Notes: generated by a model not told the origin, from the letters alone. A stretch of DNA of 61,698 bases from an uncultured Pseudomonas sp. (GCF_946885955.1 NZ_CAMPHI010000032.1:1-61698); one strand, 5' to 3'. Positions 28,897 through 38,718 are shown, counted from the first letter of the stretch. Program-made: numbers and translations.

Positions 28897-29613
28897 ATGG
28901 GCGATAGTGCGCCGCGGGCGGTCACCGCCATTTGCCGGGCTTTGCAAGAACAGATCGAACACGGCTTATTGCCCTCGGGCAGCCAACTGCCCGCCGAGCG
29001 CAAGCTCAGCGAAGTATTCGACACCACCCGCATTACCCTGCGCGAAGCGCTTGGTCAGTTGGAAGCCCAAGGGTTGGTTTATCGCGAGGAGCGTCGTGGC
29101 TGGTTCGTGTCCCCGGCGCGCATCGCTTACAACCCCTTGGTGCGGTCGCACTTCCACGCCATGGTCGGCGAACAGGGGCGGGTGCCGGCGACCGAGGTGC
29201 TGAGCGCGCGGCTGATGCCGGCCAGCGCGGAAATCTGCCAGATCCTGGCGTTGCCGGCGTTGTCGAGCGTCTACCAGATCCGCCGCGCGCGGCGCGTCGA
29301 CGGGCGCCTGGTGCTGTATGTCGAGCACTACCTCAATCCAGCCTACTTCCCCGGCATTCTGGATTTCGACTTGACCCTGTCGCTGACCGAACTGTACGCC
29401 AGCGAATATGCCATTCACTACGGCCGGGTACGCTTCGACATGGTGCCCACCGCGCTGCACAACGAGGCGGCGGCGGCCTTGAAAGTCGCGGTCGGCAGCC
29501 CGGCGCTGCGCATCGTGCGGGTCAACCGCGACCAGCATGGCCGCATCATCGACTGCGACCTGGAGTTCTGGCGCCACGACGCCCTGCATGTCAGCGTCGA
29601 GGTGCCGGAGTGA
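28897..29613 (+). CDS. GntR-family regulator with UTRA domain
   Basis: A 238-aa regulator of the HutC subfamily. Residues 5-72 are the winged helix (GSQLPAERKLSEVFDTTRIT, LREALGQLEAQGLVYREERR), residues about 85-230 the UTRA ligand-binding domain, as in PhnF and NagR. Divergent from the ABC operon with matching operators at both ends of the gap, so it probably represses the operon until its ligand, likely the transported compound or a breakdown product, is bound. Confidence 0.92.
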   Translation: MGDSAPRAVTAICRALQEQIEHGLLPSGSQLPAERKLSEVFDTTRITLREALGQLEAQGLVYREERRGWFVSPARIAYNPLVRSHFHAMVGEQGRVPATEVLSARLMPASAEICQILALPALSSVYQIRRARRVDGRLVLYVEHYLNPAYFPGILDFDLTLSLTELYASEYAIHYGRVRFDMVPTALHNEAAAALKVAVGSPALRIVRVNRDQHGRIIDCDLEFWRHDALHVSVEVPE

Positions 29614-29618
29614 GCCGG

Positions 29619-30416
29619 TTACACCGCGCTCAGCTCTGACATTTCTGCCGAGAACTCCAGGGTTTGCCCATCCAGCGGCACCCGTACACGCTGCCCAAGA
29701 CCTTGCTGAGCGGCCGCTTGCAGCAGCCCGGCGCGGGTCGTCGGGCAATGGTCGAGGGCTTCCAGGTGGTTGGCGATGACAATGCCCTCGCTCAGTTGTA
29801 GCGCCGCGAGGATGTCCGCCTGGCCCATGATGATCTCGCCGCCGACATCAAAGCGCGCCCCGCCTGCCGGCAGCACGCTGACCGCCGGTGCCAGCTCGGT
29901 CAGGCAATGGCGTACCTCGGCGGTGAGCAGGGTGTCGCCGGCAATATAGAGGCTGGGTTCCCCGGGGATCTGCATGAAGTAACCGTGACCATGGGCCATC
30001 AGCCGGCCGATCCAGCCCTCACCATGCAGGCAAGGGATCGCCTGGATGCTGCCATTGAAGAAGGCGCCGCCTGCTGGGCCAGGCAGCACCTGCACATTCA
30101 GGCGGCGTTTGCGCAGGTAATCCGCATCCTCCGCCATGCACAACACGGGGATGTCGCCAGCGCGCAGCCAGTGGATGGCGGCGCGGTCGAGGTGGTCAAA
30201 ATGGCCTTTCTGGCAATGGGTGATCAGGCAGTGGGTCACCCGTTGCAAGTGTTCGCCGGCATTGTCCGGCAGTTCGACCAGTGGGTTGCGCCGACGTCGG
30301 GCGAGGTATTTGAGGGTGGGCAATTGGCCCTTGGCTGCCAGCATGGGGTCGACCAGCAGGCGCACCTCGCCGAACTCGACGATCAGGGTGGCATTACGCA
30401 GTTGAGTGATTTTCAT
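29619..30416 (-). CDS. Metallo-beta-lactamase-fold hydrolase, UlaG-like
   Basis: A 265-aa MBL-fold protein beginning MKITQLRNATLIVEF, with LLVDPML typical of the UlaG/YcbX-like group that acts on sugar phosphates and other small molecules. The metal motif is unusual: THCQKGHFDH in place of the normal H-x-H-x-D-H, so the first histidine is displaced or replaced by Lys. Convergent with gntR (5-bp gap, no terminator) and divergent from a GlxA-type regulator 84 bp away, which probably controls it. Confidence 0.82.
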   Translation of the reverse strand: MKITQLRNATLIVEFGEVRLLVDPMLAAKGQLPTLKYLARRRRNPLVELPDNAGEHLQRVTHCLITHCQKGHFDHLDRAAIHWLRAGDIPVLCMAEDADYLRKRRLNVQVLPGPAGGAFFNGSIQAIPCLHGEGWIGRLMAHGHGYFMQIPGEPSLYIAGDTLLTAEVRHCLTELAPAVSVLPAGGARFDVGGEIIMGQADILAALQLSEGIVIANHLEALDHCPTTRAGLLQAAAQQGLGQRVRVPLDGQTLEFSAEMSELSAV

Positions 30417-30500
30417 GGCGAACTCCGGCATAGGAGGGGCCATTGTAAAAATCTCGGTGCGGGATAAAGATGGCGAGGATTGCCATAAAACGGACATTTC

Positions 30501-31463
30501 ATGCCTATCCAGAAAATCGGTCTGTTGCTGTATCCCGGTTGTATGCCAGCAGGCTTGTTCGCCTTCGCCGACCTGTTGGTGGCCGCCAATCGGCGTATTG
30601 GCCAGCCGCGTTTTCAGCTGTGCTGGGTGGGGCTGGATAGCCAGCCGGTGGACTGCGCCCAGGGCATGCGCCTGCAGCCGGAGAGCAGCCTGGCGGAAGC
30701 GGCTTGCACTGCCGTGCTGATCCCCGGGCTTTGGGCGGACTCGGAATCCAGGATCGTTCGGGCGCTGGAGGCCAATAACGGCTTGATTCGCGCCCTCGCC
30801 CAGTTACCGCGTACGACACAACTCTGGAGCTACTGCACCGGCGTATGCCTGTTGGCGCAGAGCGGACGCTTGAATGGCGAGCCGGCGACCGCTACCTGGT
30901 GGCTGGCGCCGAGCCTGCAAACACGGTTTCCCAAGGTGGACTGGCAGTTCGAGCGGACTCAGGCCGTCAATCGCTTGAGCGCCACTGCATCCGGCGTCAG
31001 TGGTTACCTATCGATTGCCCGAGCGCTGATAGAGCAGCAGATGGGTGAGGCGATCTATCGCGATATCGCCAAGTTGATGGTATTGCCGCGCCCCGAACCC
31101 GCTACCTCGGTGTTTCGCAGCATCAATTTGATGGAGAACGCCGACCCTCTGCTACGCAGGTTGCATCTGCTGGTGGAGCGGTTGCCGGCGCAGGAGCTGA
31201 GCGTGCAGCGGCTCGCCGATCAACTCGCGGTTTCCGCGCGCACACTGGCGCGCAAAGTCCAGGCGCTGACGGGCAATGCGGTGTCGGATCAGGTGCGGCT
31301 GATCAAGCTCAATCAGGCGGGGGAGCGGCTGATCGTCACGAGCGATTCGATCAGCCGCATCAGCGACGCACTGGGCTATAGCGACGAGTCCAGCTTTCGC
31401 CGGACCTTCAAACAGGTCACCGGGATGACCCCAGCGGCCTATCGGCAACAGTTCAAGCACTAG
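30501..31463 (+). CDS. GlxA-type AraC regulator (DJ-1/PfpI plus HTH)
   Basis: A 320-aa regulator. Residues 1-185 form a DJ-1/PfpI-like domain with the nucleophile-elbow position in YCTGVCLLAQSG; residues 215-318 form the AraC double helix-turn-helix (LADQLAVSARTLARKVQ, DALGYSDESSFRRTF). Related regulators such as GlxA, GbdR and ArgR-type proteins sense small nitrogen compounds. Divergent from the MBL gene, its likely target. Confidence 0.9.
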   Translation: MPIQKIGLLLYPGCMPAGLFAFADLLVAANRRIGQPRFQLCWVGLDSQPVDCAQGMRLQPESSLAEAACTAVLIPGLWADSESRIVRALEANNGLIRALAQLPRTTQLWSYCTGVCLLAQSGRLNGEPATATWWLAPSLQTRFPKVDWQFERTQAVNRLSATASGVSGYLSIARALIEQQMGEAIYRDIAKLMVLPRPEPATSVFRSINLMENADPLLRRLHLLVERLPAQELSVQRLADQLAVSARTLARKVQALTGNAVSDQVRLIKLNQAGERLIVTSDSISRISDALGYSDESSFRRTFKQVTGMTPAAYRQQFKH

Positions 31464-31469
31464 CAGTGC

Positions 31470-32759
31470 TCAGGGCAACTCGGCGCTCGCGTAGAACGCG
31501 CTCAGCACCTTGACCAGATGCGCCAGGTCGTGGCTGCCGGCCAGTTCGCGGATCGAGTGCATGGCGAAGGTCGGCAGGCCAATGTCGACGGTGCGCACGC
31601 CCAGCTGGCTGGCGGTGATCGGGCCGATGGTCGAGCCGCAGCCCATATCGCTGCGGGTGACGAAACTCTGCACCGGCACCTCGTTTTCCAGACACAGGTG
31701 GCGGAAGAAACCGGCGGTTTCGCTGGTGGTAGCGTAGCGCTGGTTGCTGTTGATCTTGATCACCGGGCCGGCGTTGAGCTTGGGGCCGTGATTGCTGTCG
31801 TGCTTGTCGGCGTAGTTGGGGTGTACGGCGTGGGCGTTGTCGGCGGACACCAGCAGCGAGCGCTGGATGGTGCGGACGAAGTCCTCGCCTTCAGGCAGTA
31901 CGCGGCGCAGCACCTGTTCGAGCATCGGCCCGTCGGCCCCGCAGGCCGAGCAGGAGCCGACTTCTTCGTGGTCGGTGCACACTAGCACGCAGCTTTCCGT
32001 GTCCGGTGCGGCGAGCAGGGCTTGCAGTCCGGCGTAGCAGGACAGCAGGTTGTCCAGTCGCGCCCCGGCGATAAAGTCACCATTCAAACCCACCACCGCA
32101 GCGGCCTGGGTATCGTAGAAACTCAATTCGAAGTCGAGCACCGCATCGGCGTTGAAGTCGTGTTGGCGCGCCAGTTGCTCGGTGAGCAGGGCGCGAAAGT
32201 CCGCCGCTTCGGGGTCGACTAGTTGGGCGAGGATCGGCGGTAATTCGGTTTGCGCGTTGATCGGCCAGCCCTGGTTGGCCTCGCGGTTGAGGTGAATCGC
32301 CAGGTTGGGGATCACCGCGATCGGCGCCTGGAAGTCAATCAGCTGGCTTTCCACCTTGCCGGCGCGGCGGTAGGTCACCCGTCCGGCCAGCGACAGATCG
32401 CGGTCGAACCAGGGCGCGAACAGGGCGCCGCCGTAGACTTCCACACCAAGCTGGAAGAAGCCTTGTTTTTGCAGTTCCGGCTGCGGCTTGACCCGCAAAC
32501 AGGGGCTGTCGGTATGGGCGCCGACCAGGCGGATGCCGCCTTCCAGCGGCGAGCGCTTGCCGAGCTTGAAGGCGATGATCGAGGAGTCGTTACGGGTCAC
32601 GTAATAGCGGCCGCCGGCTTCGGTATGCCAGGTGGTGCGCTCGTCGAGATGCTGGAAACCGGCGGCTTCGAGGCGCTGGGCCAGGCTGGCGGTGGCGTGA
32701 AAGGGGGTGGGCGAGGCCTTGAGGAAATCGATCAGGCCTTGGTTCAGTTCTTCGTGCAT
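31470..32759 (-). CDS. apeB: M18 family aminopeptidase
   Basis: A 429-aa cytoplasmic zinc aminopeptidase preferring acidic N-terminal residues in related enzymes. Metal ligands are visible in [20 protein letters not shown] and the later [11 protein letters not shown] and [11 protein letters not shown]. The Met start at 32759 has TGGAGTG upstream. Convergent with the GlxA-type gene with only 6 bp between. Confidence 0.94.
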   Translation of the reverse strand: MHEELNQGLIDFLKASPTPFHATASLAQRLEAAGFQHLDERTTWHTEAGGRYYVTRNDSSIIAFKLGKRSPLEGGIRLVGAHTDSPCLRVKPQPELQKQGFFQLGVEVYGGALFAPWFDRDLSLAGRVTYRRAGKVESQLIDFQAPIAVIPNLAIHLNREANQGWPINAQTELPPILAQLVDPEAADFRALLTEQLARQHDFNADAVLDFELSFYDTQAAAVVGLNGDFIAGARLDNLLSCYAGLQALLAAPDTESCVLVCTDHEEVGSCSACGADGPMLEQVLRRVLPEGEDFVRTIQRSLLVSADNAHAVHPNYADKHDSNHGPKLNAGPVIKINSNQRYATTSETAGFFRHLCLENEVPVQSFVTRSDMGCGSTIGPITASQLGVRTVDIGLPTFAMHSIRELAGSHDLAHLVKVLSAFYASAELP

Positions 32760-32847
32760 GGGGCACTCCAGGCGGCAATCGCCGGAGTTTATCGGAATTG
32801 GCCGCCCCAAGGGGCCGCACACAACAATCGGCTGAGGAAAAGCGATG

Positions 32848-33558
32848 TCACGCGGGAATCCCGATCAGGCTGAGCAAATAGCCATCGAACTCGGCGAATT
32901 GCCCTTGCAACTGGCTGCCGGCCGGCCAGTCGGCGTGCAGGTCGATCAGCAGGCGCAGGCTGGCGTGACCGTTGGGGTCCGTGTCGACCAGTTCGGCGTC
33001 GTGAAAATAAAATTGGCGCAGGACCAGGGGGTAGAGTGCTTTGAACAGACTTTCCTTGAGCGAGAAGGTCAGGCCGATGCGGGTGGCGCGTTGCATGGTG
33101 GACAGCCCCTCCAGTCGCGACAGTTCGGCCGGGGTGAGAATTTGTGCGGCCAGACGTTCAGCGCGTTGCTCGGGCAGGTGCTTTTCCACATCCAGGCCGA
33201 GGCCGCGCCAGGCACTACGCTGAGCGACCACGGCGCCGGCCCAGCCCGCGCCGTGGCTGATGGAGCCAGCCACGCCGGCCGGCCATTGCGGTGCGCGATC
33301 CTCGCCAACCGCCGGCACCTCTGCTACGCCGGTGAGCGCACGCAAGGCTTCGCGCGCGCACAAACGCCCAGCCAGGTGCTCGGCTTGGCGCTTGACCACG
33401 CCGTTCACGTTCGGCACGCCGCAGCGCTGAAAATCCTCGGGGTGCAACAAGGCCGCATCGAATGCGGTGCTGACCATGCGCACGCCGGGCAAGGGATGCG
33501 GCAGTGGCCAGTGGTCGCTGGGTTGAGTGCAGTAGGCCGGCAGGTAGAAGTCGTTCAT
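32848..33558 (-). CDS. pcpS: 4'-phosphopantetheinyl transferase
   Basis: A 236-aa EntD/PcpS-type enzyme that attaches the phosphopantetheine arm of CoA to acyl, peptidyl or aryl carrier proteins. Key features are [23 protein letters not shown] and [13 protein letters not shown], which carry the Mg and CoA ligands. In P. aeruginosa the single enzyme PcpS serves both primary and secondary metabolism, and the same is likely here. Confidence 0.92.
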   Translation of the reverse strand: MNDFYLPAYCTQPSDHWPLPHPLPGVRMVSTAFDAALLHPEDFQRCGVPNVNGVVKRQAEHLAGRLCAREALRALTGVAEVPAVGEDRAPQWPAGVAGSISHGAGWAGAVVAQRSAWRGLGLDVEKHLPEQRAERLAAQILTPAELSRLEGLSTMQRATRIGLTFSLKESLFKALYPLVLRQFYFHDAELVDTDPNGHASLRLLIDLHADWPAGSQLQGQFAEFDGYLLSLIGIPA

Positions 33559-33663
33559 GCCGGCATTCTGCCGTGCGCAGTTGCGCGGAGCCAGTCAACG
33601 CTGCATTTACATTTCTTTGCAAAGCGCCAACAAAGCAAAACGAACTCTGTACGAGACTTTTGT

Positions 33664-33761
33664 CACACTAGCGCCGCGTTTTTCGAAACGCAGGTGAGGT
33701 TATTGTTGGAGCTCCGGTTCCGATTTAAATGCGGGAGCCCGATAGGGATCCCGTTTTTTTT
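33664..33761 (+). ncRNA. Candidate small RNA ending in a terminator
   Basis: Between two minus-strand genes, the plus strand carries a 6-bp hairpin with a TTCG tetraloop (33676-33691), a GGAGCTCC palindrome (about 33710) and a terminator (33732-33761), with no plus-strand gene for 2.2 kb upstream that would need it. No clear promoter was found, so the 5' end is a guess. It matches no small RNA I recognise. Confidence 0.45.
33732..33761 (+). terminator. Orphan rho-independent terminator
   Basis: CGGGAGCCC-GATA-GGGATCCCG (nine pairs, one mismatch) followed by eight T residues on the plus strand. Confidence 0.88.
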
Positions 33762-33856
33762 GCCTGCTCGAATCTGTCGGGCCTGGCCATGATGAGCGAG
33801 TGTCCGCGGGCCGCGAGATCGTTCCATACCCAGGCGAAGCACCGCCCGGCTAGCTC

Positions 33857-34855
33857 CTAGACCGGGATCAGGCGCAGCCGCCGCGAGTCCTCGATCGTGG
33901 TGCGTGTGGCGAAGATGCGGCGATCCAGATCGCCCTTGAGCGTTTCGAACAAGTCCAGGGTGAACACCCGATTGCCGATATACCAGGAATGGGCCGGGTT
34001 GCCGAGAAAGCCGTGCGGCTGGTCGCTCAGTTGCATGTTCGGGTCGAGCAGCAGCGCCAGGTGATAAGCCGTGCAGTCGACATCCGCCGTTTTCGTCGGC
34101 GCGAGCAGCGGTAAACCGATACGACCCGCCCGCGGCGCCACCCCGGCGCGCTTGACGTTGGACAGCTTGAGCATGCTGTCGTCGAGGCTGAAATAGTTGG
34201 TCAGACGTGTGCAATGGCGGTACAGCGACGTGCTGCGGGGATTGCCGTCGCTCAAGGACGCGGAAGAGACATCGGCACCGATCAGGCAGAGTTGGCTGAC
34301 CATCCAGCTGTTGTCGGCCAGTTGCGCATCGTCCGCGTCGTCGAAGGCTTCGCGCACCACGTATGCGCCCATCGAGTGGGCGATGATGTGGGTATTCACC
34401 GCGCAATCGTGGGTCTGCTTGGCGGCGAGCAGGGCGATCAGGTCGGTAACCAGGTACATCGCCGAGCGCTTGGCGTCGTGGCGGTCCTCCAGATAACCGA
34501 TCGGGCGTTTGTCGCTGGGCCAGTCGAACGATACCACTGCGCCTTTCCAGCCGACGCCCTGGAGATCGGCCTTGAGCCGGCGGTGGCGCTCCAGCACGAC
34601 TTCACTGCCGTTGTTGTAGCCATGCACGTAGACCAGGATGTCGCCACGCGCGGCGCCGGTACGCTCGTCGGTCCCCCAGATCGCCTCGTCCAACAGCTGT
34701 TGCAGCCACGCCTTGATCCACGCCTCGCCGCTGCGCCCATGGCGCGGTAAGGGGATGTCCGCATCTGCGGGCACCACGAGCATGCGCGAAGGGCCGGGTT
34801 CGGCATTGAATACGCCGCCTTTGATCTGGCGGGCGCTCACCACGAAATCGTTCAT
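33857..34855 (-). CDS. Alpha/beta hydrolase (DUF900 type)
   Basis: A 332-aa putative esterase/lipase. The oxyanion region is YVHGYNNGSE (about residue 85), the nucleophile elbow is AHSMGAYVVREAF (Ser at about 170), and SFDWPSDKRP is typical of DUF900 proteins. No signal peptide. ATG at 34855 follows GGAGACAGGAAC. Substrate unknown. Confidence 0.87.
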   Translation of the reverse strand: MNDFVVSARQIKGGVFNAEPGPSRMLVVPADADIPLPRHGRSGEAWIKAWLQQLLDEAIWGTDERTGAARGDILVYVHGYNNGSEVVLERHRRLKADLQGVGWKGAVVSFDWPSDKRPIGYLEDRHDAKRSAMYLVTDLIALLAAKQTHDCAVNTHIIAHSMGAYVVREAFDDADDAQLADNSWMVSQLCLIGADVSSASLSDGNPRSTSLYRHCTRLTNYFSLDDSMLKLSNVKRAGVAPRAGRIGLPLLAPTKTADVDCTAYHLALLLDPNMQLSDQPHGFLGNPAHSWYIGNRVFTLDLFETLKGDLDRRIFATRTTIEDSRRLRLIPV

Positions 34856-35092
34856 GTTCCTGTCTCCGTGTTCCATGTGAGATGGGCAACGCGGCCGCAG
34901 GGAAGAAAGGGCAGGCGATCAAGAGGAACGGCAGAATCTGGCAGGTTGCCTTGGCTCCGCATCGCTGGTCGTTGCACCCACGGCTACACAGCTGACTTCA
35001 GCTATGACAACTCCTGGCGCTATCTTGCTCGGGCGAAAGGTCTGCGCGGTTGTGCACCAGGCACCGTGCTCAGCTTTTCTGGGCGCGGTAGC

Positions 35093-35132
35093 AACTAAAG
35101 GGTTCGGAACTAAAGGGTTCGGAACTAAAGGG
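35093..35132. repeat. Tandem repeat AACTAAAGGGTTCGG
   Basis: Copies at 35093-35107 and 35108-35122 are identical; a partial third runs to 35132. Confidence 0.85.
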
Positions 35133-35135
35133 GGG

Positions 35136-35162
35136 CGGAGTGATTAAAAATAAATCACTCCG
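35136..35162. repeat. Perfect 10-bp hairpin with AT-rich loop
   Basis: CGGAGTGATT pairs with AATCACTCCG around a seven-base A/T loop. There is no T run, so its role is open. Confidence 0.6.
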
Positions 35163-35467
35163 ACGCTATTAGGGCTTGGGCCAAGGGCATAACGCCGGGC
35201 TTGGACCAGGAGGAGCGGTCGCTCCCCGTTCTTCTGGGCGCGGCGTAAAAGGGAAAACCAGGCGCCGCCATGTTTGACGCTTTGGAGATGCCGAAAACTT
35301 GTACCCAAGCCCGCTCAGGCGATAAGCAAGCCCATCCAATAAATAGATTTCGCATTACAAATCGCAGCATATATGTCCGTTCGTGCCGCTTCTCTTAGGG
35401 ACTACACTGCGAGCTATAACGAAAATCAAGAATCCCGCCGACTGGCCGCTAACGGAGACGTCATTCC

Positions 35468-38068
35468 GTGCATCTGAACCGGGCGTTTACTACCTTCATC
35501 GCCATCCTGGTTACGTGTCTGAGTTTCAGGGCTTTGGCGCAACCAGAGCCGATCGAGATAACTCCAGCGACAACAATCCAGGCCCAGTTCCAGTTCTGGG
35601 AGGACAGGACGGGCGAGGCCTCGATTGAGCAGGTTATCGCCCTGCCCGATGAGCGCTGGTCGCTGATCCCCACTGGTAGCGCCACCTTCGGTCTTACAGA
35701 GTCTGCATACTGGCTGCGCTTCGCTATCAGAAATCGGACGCCGCTAAACCTGCAGACGATTGCCGAACTGGGCTACTCCCAGTTGGATGACGTGGTGTTC
35801 TACGAATATGCGGGAAACACCCTGCTAAAAGAGCTGAAAACTGGCGACAGCCGGCCTTTTTATCCACGTGACGTGGACCATCCGAGCATGTTGTTGCGGG
35901 TGTCCCTGGCTCCTGAAGAAATGAAGACCGTTTTGGTCCGGGTCGCGACGTCCGGCTCGATGATCGTGCCGCTGCGGATCTGGCGTGAACAGGCGTTTTT
36001 TGAGTCAGCCGCCCATGAGTTGAAACTGCATTTTTTCTACTACGGCTGCATCTCCGTCATCATCCTCATCAATCTCGCTGTTTACCTGAGCCTGCGCGAG
36101 AAACTCTATCTCTACTACGCCCTTGCGCTGTTCGGTTATCTGCTGTTTTTCGCCTCCATCAAAGGCTTCAGTTTCCAACATCTCTACCCCTATATGCCGG
36201 TGCTGCATGCCAAAGCGCTGCTGGTGTCGATACCGTCTCTGGCGCTGTTTTCACTGCTTTTCTGCCGCGAGTTTCTCAACACCAGAATTCACAGCCCGCG
36301 GCTGGATAAAGTGCTGATCGCAATGATGGTGTTCGAGACGCTGTATCTCCTCTCGGCGCCTCTGCTCGACTACCACACGGGTATCCAGGTGGCATCGTTC
36401 TCCGCGTTGTTCTTCTTTTCGCTGCTGCTGGTCGCCGGGCCCGTTGTGTGGATGGACGGCATTCGGGCTGGCGCATTTTTTACCCTGGCGTGGACTCCTC
36501 TTACCATCGGCGTACTGGCAACGGCCGGTAGGGCGCTCGGGTTCTTTCCTGAGAGCTTCTTTACCGAATACGCCATGCAGATCGGTTCCGCGCTCGAAGC
36601 CTTTATCCTGACCCTGGCGCTGGCGGATCGGCTTTATCGTGAGCGCGAAGACAAGATCACAGCCCAGGCCGCCAGCCTGCAGGAGGCTCAATCGCGTAAC
36701 GTCGCGCAGAACCTGCTCACCGAAGCCTTGACCCACGACCCCGTAAGTGGGCTGCCCAACCGCAACCGCTTTGAGTGGATGGTCGATCAGCAACTGCAAC
36801 AGGCCCCAGATCGCCGTTATATGGTGGGCTTGGCCCGGATCACGCGCCTGGATGAAATCAACCGCACGCTTGGCCTGGCCAGGAGTGAGTGGATAGTGAA
36901 GCGAGTGGCGGAGCAAATGGTCGAGCTGGCCGCCGGTCTACCCTTCATTCAAGCTATTCGCGACGATCAAGGCCGGGAAGAGCGGGTGTATCAGCTGTCG
37001 GGCGACTGTTTCTGCTTACTGGTTGACATGGATAAAGCGGGAACCAATTTCTCCGCCCTCAACACCGCACTAAGGCGCTTGGCCGAGCCGGTATCGCTGG
37101 ATCACCTGGCGATTGAGCTGCACCCGCGCTTCGGCGCGGCCAGCTACCCGGAGCATGGTCGAACTGCCGCCGAGCTGATCCGCAACGCCCATGTCGGCAT
37201 GGAAATCGCGCCCCGGGACGGCAACGAAACCGGCATCTATTCGCCGAAGCACGATATCTACAACGAGAGCCGACTGACCTTGATGGCCGATCTGCGCAAG
37301 GCCCTGCAACAGAACCAGATCATGCTCTATTACCAGCCCAAACAGGATTTCCAGACCGGGCATATCGTGGGCGTGGAGGCGTTGATTCGTTGGCACCATG
37401 AGGAGCGCGGCTGGGTAAACCCGGTAGATTTCATCCCCCTGGCGGAAGAAACCGGCGTTATCACCCAGCTGACCCGCTGGGTGATCGGGCAGGCCACGCG
37501 AGATTTGGCGGACCTACACAAAGACAACGGCGAGTTGAGCGTCGCCATTAATATCTCGGCGCGCGACTTGGAATCGAACGAGCTGAAGAACGTATTGGCG
37601 CTGGCACTTCAGCAGAATGGGCTGCAGGCTAGCTTCGTAACCCTCGAAATCACCGAAACCGCCGCCATGCTCGACCCTGCCCGCAGCCTCAAGGCGCTGA
37701 AGGCCCTGGCGGATCTGGGGCATCACATCTCCATCGACGATTTTGGTAGCGGCTATTCCTCTTTGTCCTATCTCAAGCAGCTGCCTGCCTCGGAGTTGAA
37801 GCTGGATCGCTCGCTGATACACGATATCTGCAGCAGCGAAAGCGCCGACGTGATTGTCTCCACCGCCATTCAGATGGCGCGCAGCCTTGGTTACCGGGTA
37901 GTGGGCGAAGGCATTGAGAGCGCCGAGATAGCCGGCCGCTTGAAGGCACAAGGCTGCGACCTGCTGCAGGGCTTTTGGCTGTGCAAACCCAAGCCGATGG
38001 CCGAACTTAAACCATGGTTGAAAGACTTCGAGGCCCAAGGGCACGCGGCTAGTTCCTTGCCCCTATAA
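35468..38068 (+). CDS. 7TM-DISM sensor with degenerate GGDEF and intact EAL domain
   Basis: An 866-aa inner-membrane c-di-GMP enzyme. Signal peptide (to about residue 24), periplasmic 7TMR-DISM extracellular domain (to about 170), seven helices (about 185-390), a short coiled coil, a GGDEF domain whose motif has decayed to SGDCF (no cyclase activity expected) and an EAL domain (about 610-855) with EALIRW, EITET, DDFGSGYSSLSYL and EGIE intact, so phosphodiesterase activity is likely. GTG start at 35468 with CGGAGACG upstream. Its TAA stop at 38066 lies inside a CTATAAC sequence that may be the end of an integron recombination site. Confidence 0.88.
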   Translation: MHLNRAFTTFIAILVTCLSFRALAQPEPIEITPATTIQAQFQFWEDRTGEASIEQVIALPDERWSLIPTGSATFGLTESAYWLRFAIRNRTPLNLQTIAELGYSQLDDVVFYEYAGNTLLKELKTGDSRPFYPRDVDHPSMLLRVSLAPEEMKTVLVRVATSGSMIVPLRIWREQAFFESAAHELKLHFFYYGCISVIILINLAVYLSLREKLYLYYALALFGYLLFFASIKGFSFQHLYPYMPVLHAKALLVSIPSLALFSLLFCREFLNTRIHSPRLDKVLIAMMVFETLYLLSAPLLDYHTGIQVASFSALFFFSLLLVAGPVVWMDGIRAGAFFTLAWTPLTIGVLATAGRALGFFPESFFTEYAMQIGSALEAFILTLALADRLYREREDKITAQAASLQEAQSRNVAQNLLTEALTHDPVSGLPNRNRFEWMVDQQLQQAPDRRYMVGLARITRLDEINRTLGLARSEWIVKRVAEQMVELAAGLPFIQAIRDDQGREERVYQLSGDCFCLLVDMDKAGTNFSALNTALRRLAEPVSLDHLAIELHPRFGAASYPEHGRTAAELIRNAHVGMEIAPRDGNETGIYSPKHDIYNESRLTLMADLRKALQQNQIMLYYQPKQDFQTGHIVGVEALIRWHHEERGWVNPVDFIPLAEETGVITQLTRWVIGQATRDLADLHKDNGELSVAINISARDLESNELKNVLALALQQNGLQASFVTLEITETAAMLDPARSLKALKALADLGHHISIDDFGSGYSSLSYLKQLPASELKLDRSLIHDICSSESADVIVSTAIQMARSLGYRVVGEGIESAEIAGRLKAQGCDLLQGFWLCKPKPMAELKPWLKDFEAQGHAASSLPL

Positions 38069-38170
38069 CGCAGCGTGTTTTTGCAGAGGGTTTTCACCGC
38101 AGTAATTTGATGGGTATCGCATTGCTCAACCTGCGCGGCCCGACCGATCTGCGAACTAAGGCACGAACGG

Positions 38171-38189
38171 TTTGAACCACTTGTTATGC
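38171..38189 (-). other. Partial attC site of the PIN cassette
   Basis: On the minus strand GCATAAC (R'') - AAGTGG - TTCAAA (L''). The PIN gene stop TAA is inside R''. The matching L'/R' half is not recognisable in the next 120 bases, although a GTT core, GTTATAG, occurs at 38069-38063. The site seems eroded. Confidence 0.65.
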
Positions 38190-38687
38190 GCCGATTACTA
38201 GTATTTGAGAAAGCTCAACCGGAGAGCAGAACTTCAGGCCTGGGCAGATGGATGATACAAGCTCTTGGTTTAGTCGCACTCTCGACAGTATTGTTTTTTC
38301 GTCGAGGGTTAAGAAATAATTGCATTTGGATTGTTGTGCCTGAAATATATGCATGGCGTCGTCTGAATCGAATATTTTCCTAAGTGCTATGAGCCTTGGA
38401 TGTGTCCAGCCTCCATTTAGCGTGCACATTCCTAATGGCGCACTATTTATGGCCCCACTATAGGACGATACTTCCATTGGGACTTTCTCGAAAAGTGAGA
38501 AAAGAAATAGCAGCATAGATGCGCGAGCTTTGTTTGGCGTTCCTTGAAATTCACTTTTTGTTTTTGCTGAAGTAACAAGCTTAATTTCAGAGTCTTCTGA
38601 TATTTTTTGATATGCCAGAGCCGTCTCGTCAGATATTTTCAGATCTGTGATGCGTGAGAATATGTTTGTATCAAGATACACGATCAT
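38184..38687 (-). CDS. PIN-domain protein in an integron cassette
   Basis: A 167-aa protein starting MIVYLDTNIFSR, the first acidic residue of a PIN ribonuclease fold, with later acids in SDDAMHI and YFLTLDEKTI. PIN proteins cut RNA and are commonly toxins, but no antitoxin gene is beside it. Low GC and A/T-rich codons set it apart from the neighbours. Ribosome site GAGGGAAG before ATG 38687; the coding region starts about 40 bases inside the cassette boundary and fills it, as is usual for cassettes. Confidence 0.78.
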   Translation of the reverse strand: MIVYLDTNIFSRITDLKISDETALAYQKISEDSEIKLVTSAKTKSEFQGTPNKARASMLLFLFSLFEKVPMEVSSYSGAINSAPLGMCTLNGGWTHPRLIALRKIFDSDDAMHIFQAQQSKCNYFLTLDEKTILSRVRLNQELVSSICPGLKFCSPVELSQILVIGA

Positions 38688-38718
38688 GGACTTCCCTCTG
38701 GCGCAGACGTGTTCAGGT

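Larger units (their letters stand above)
34856..35467. other. 612-bp gene-free region with small repeats
   Basis: Holds 2.5 tandem copies of a 15-bp unit (35093-35132), a perfect hairpin (35136-35162) and a twice-used TTCTGGGCGCGG segment. No credible coding frame. GC falls toward the 3' end, next to the EAL-protein gene. Confidence 0.6.
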
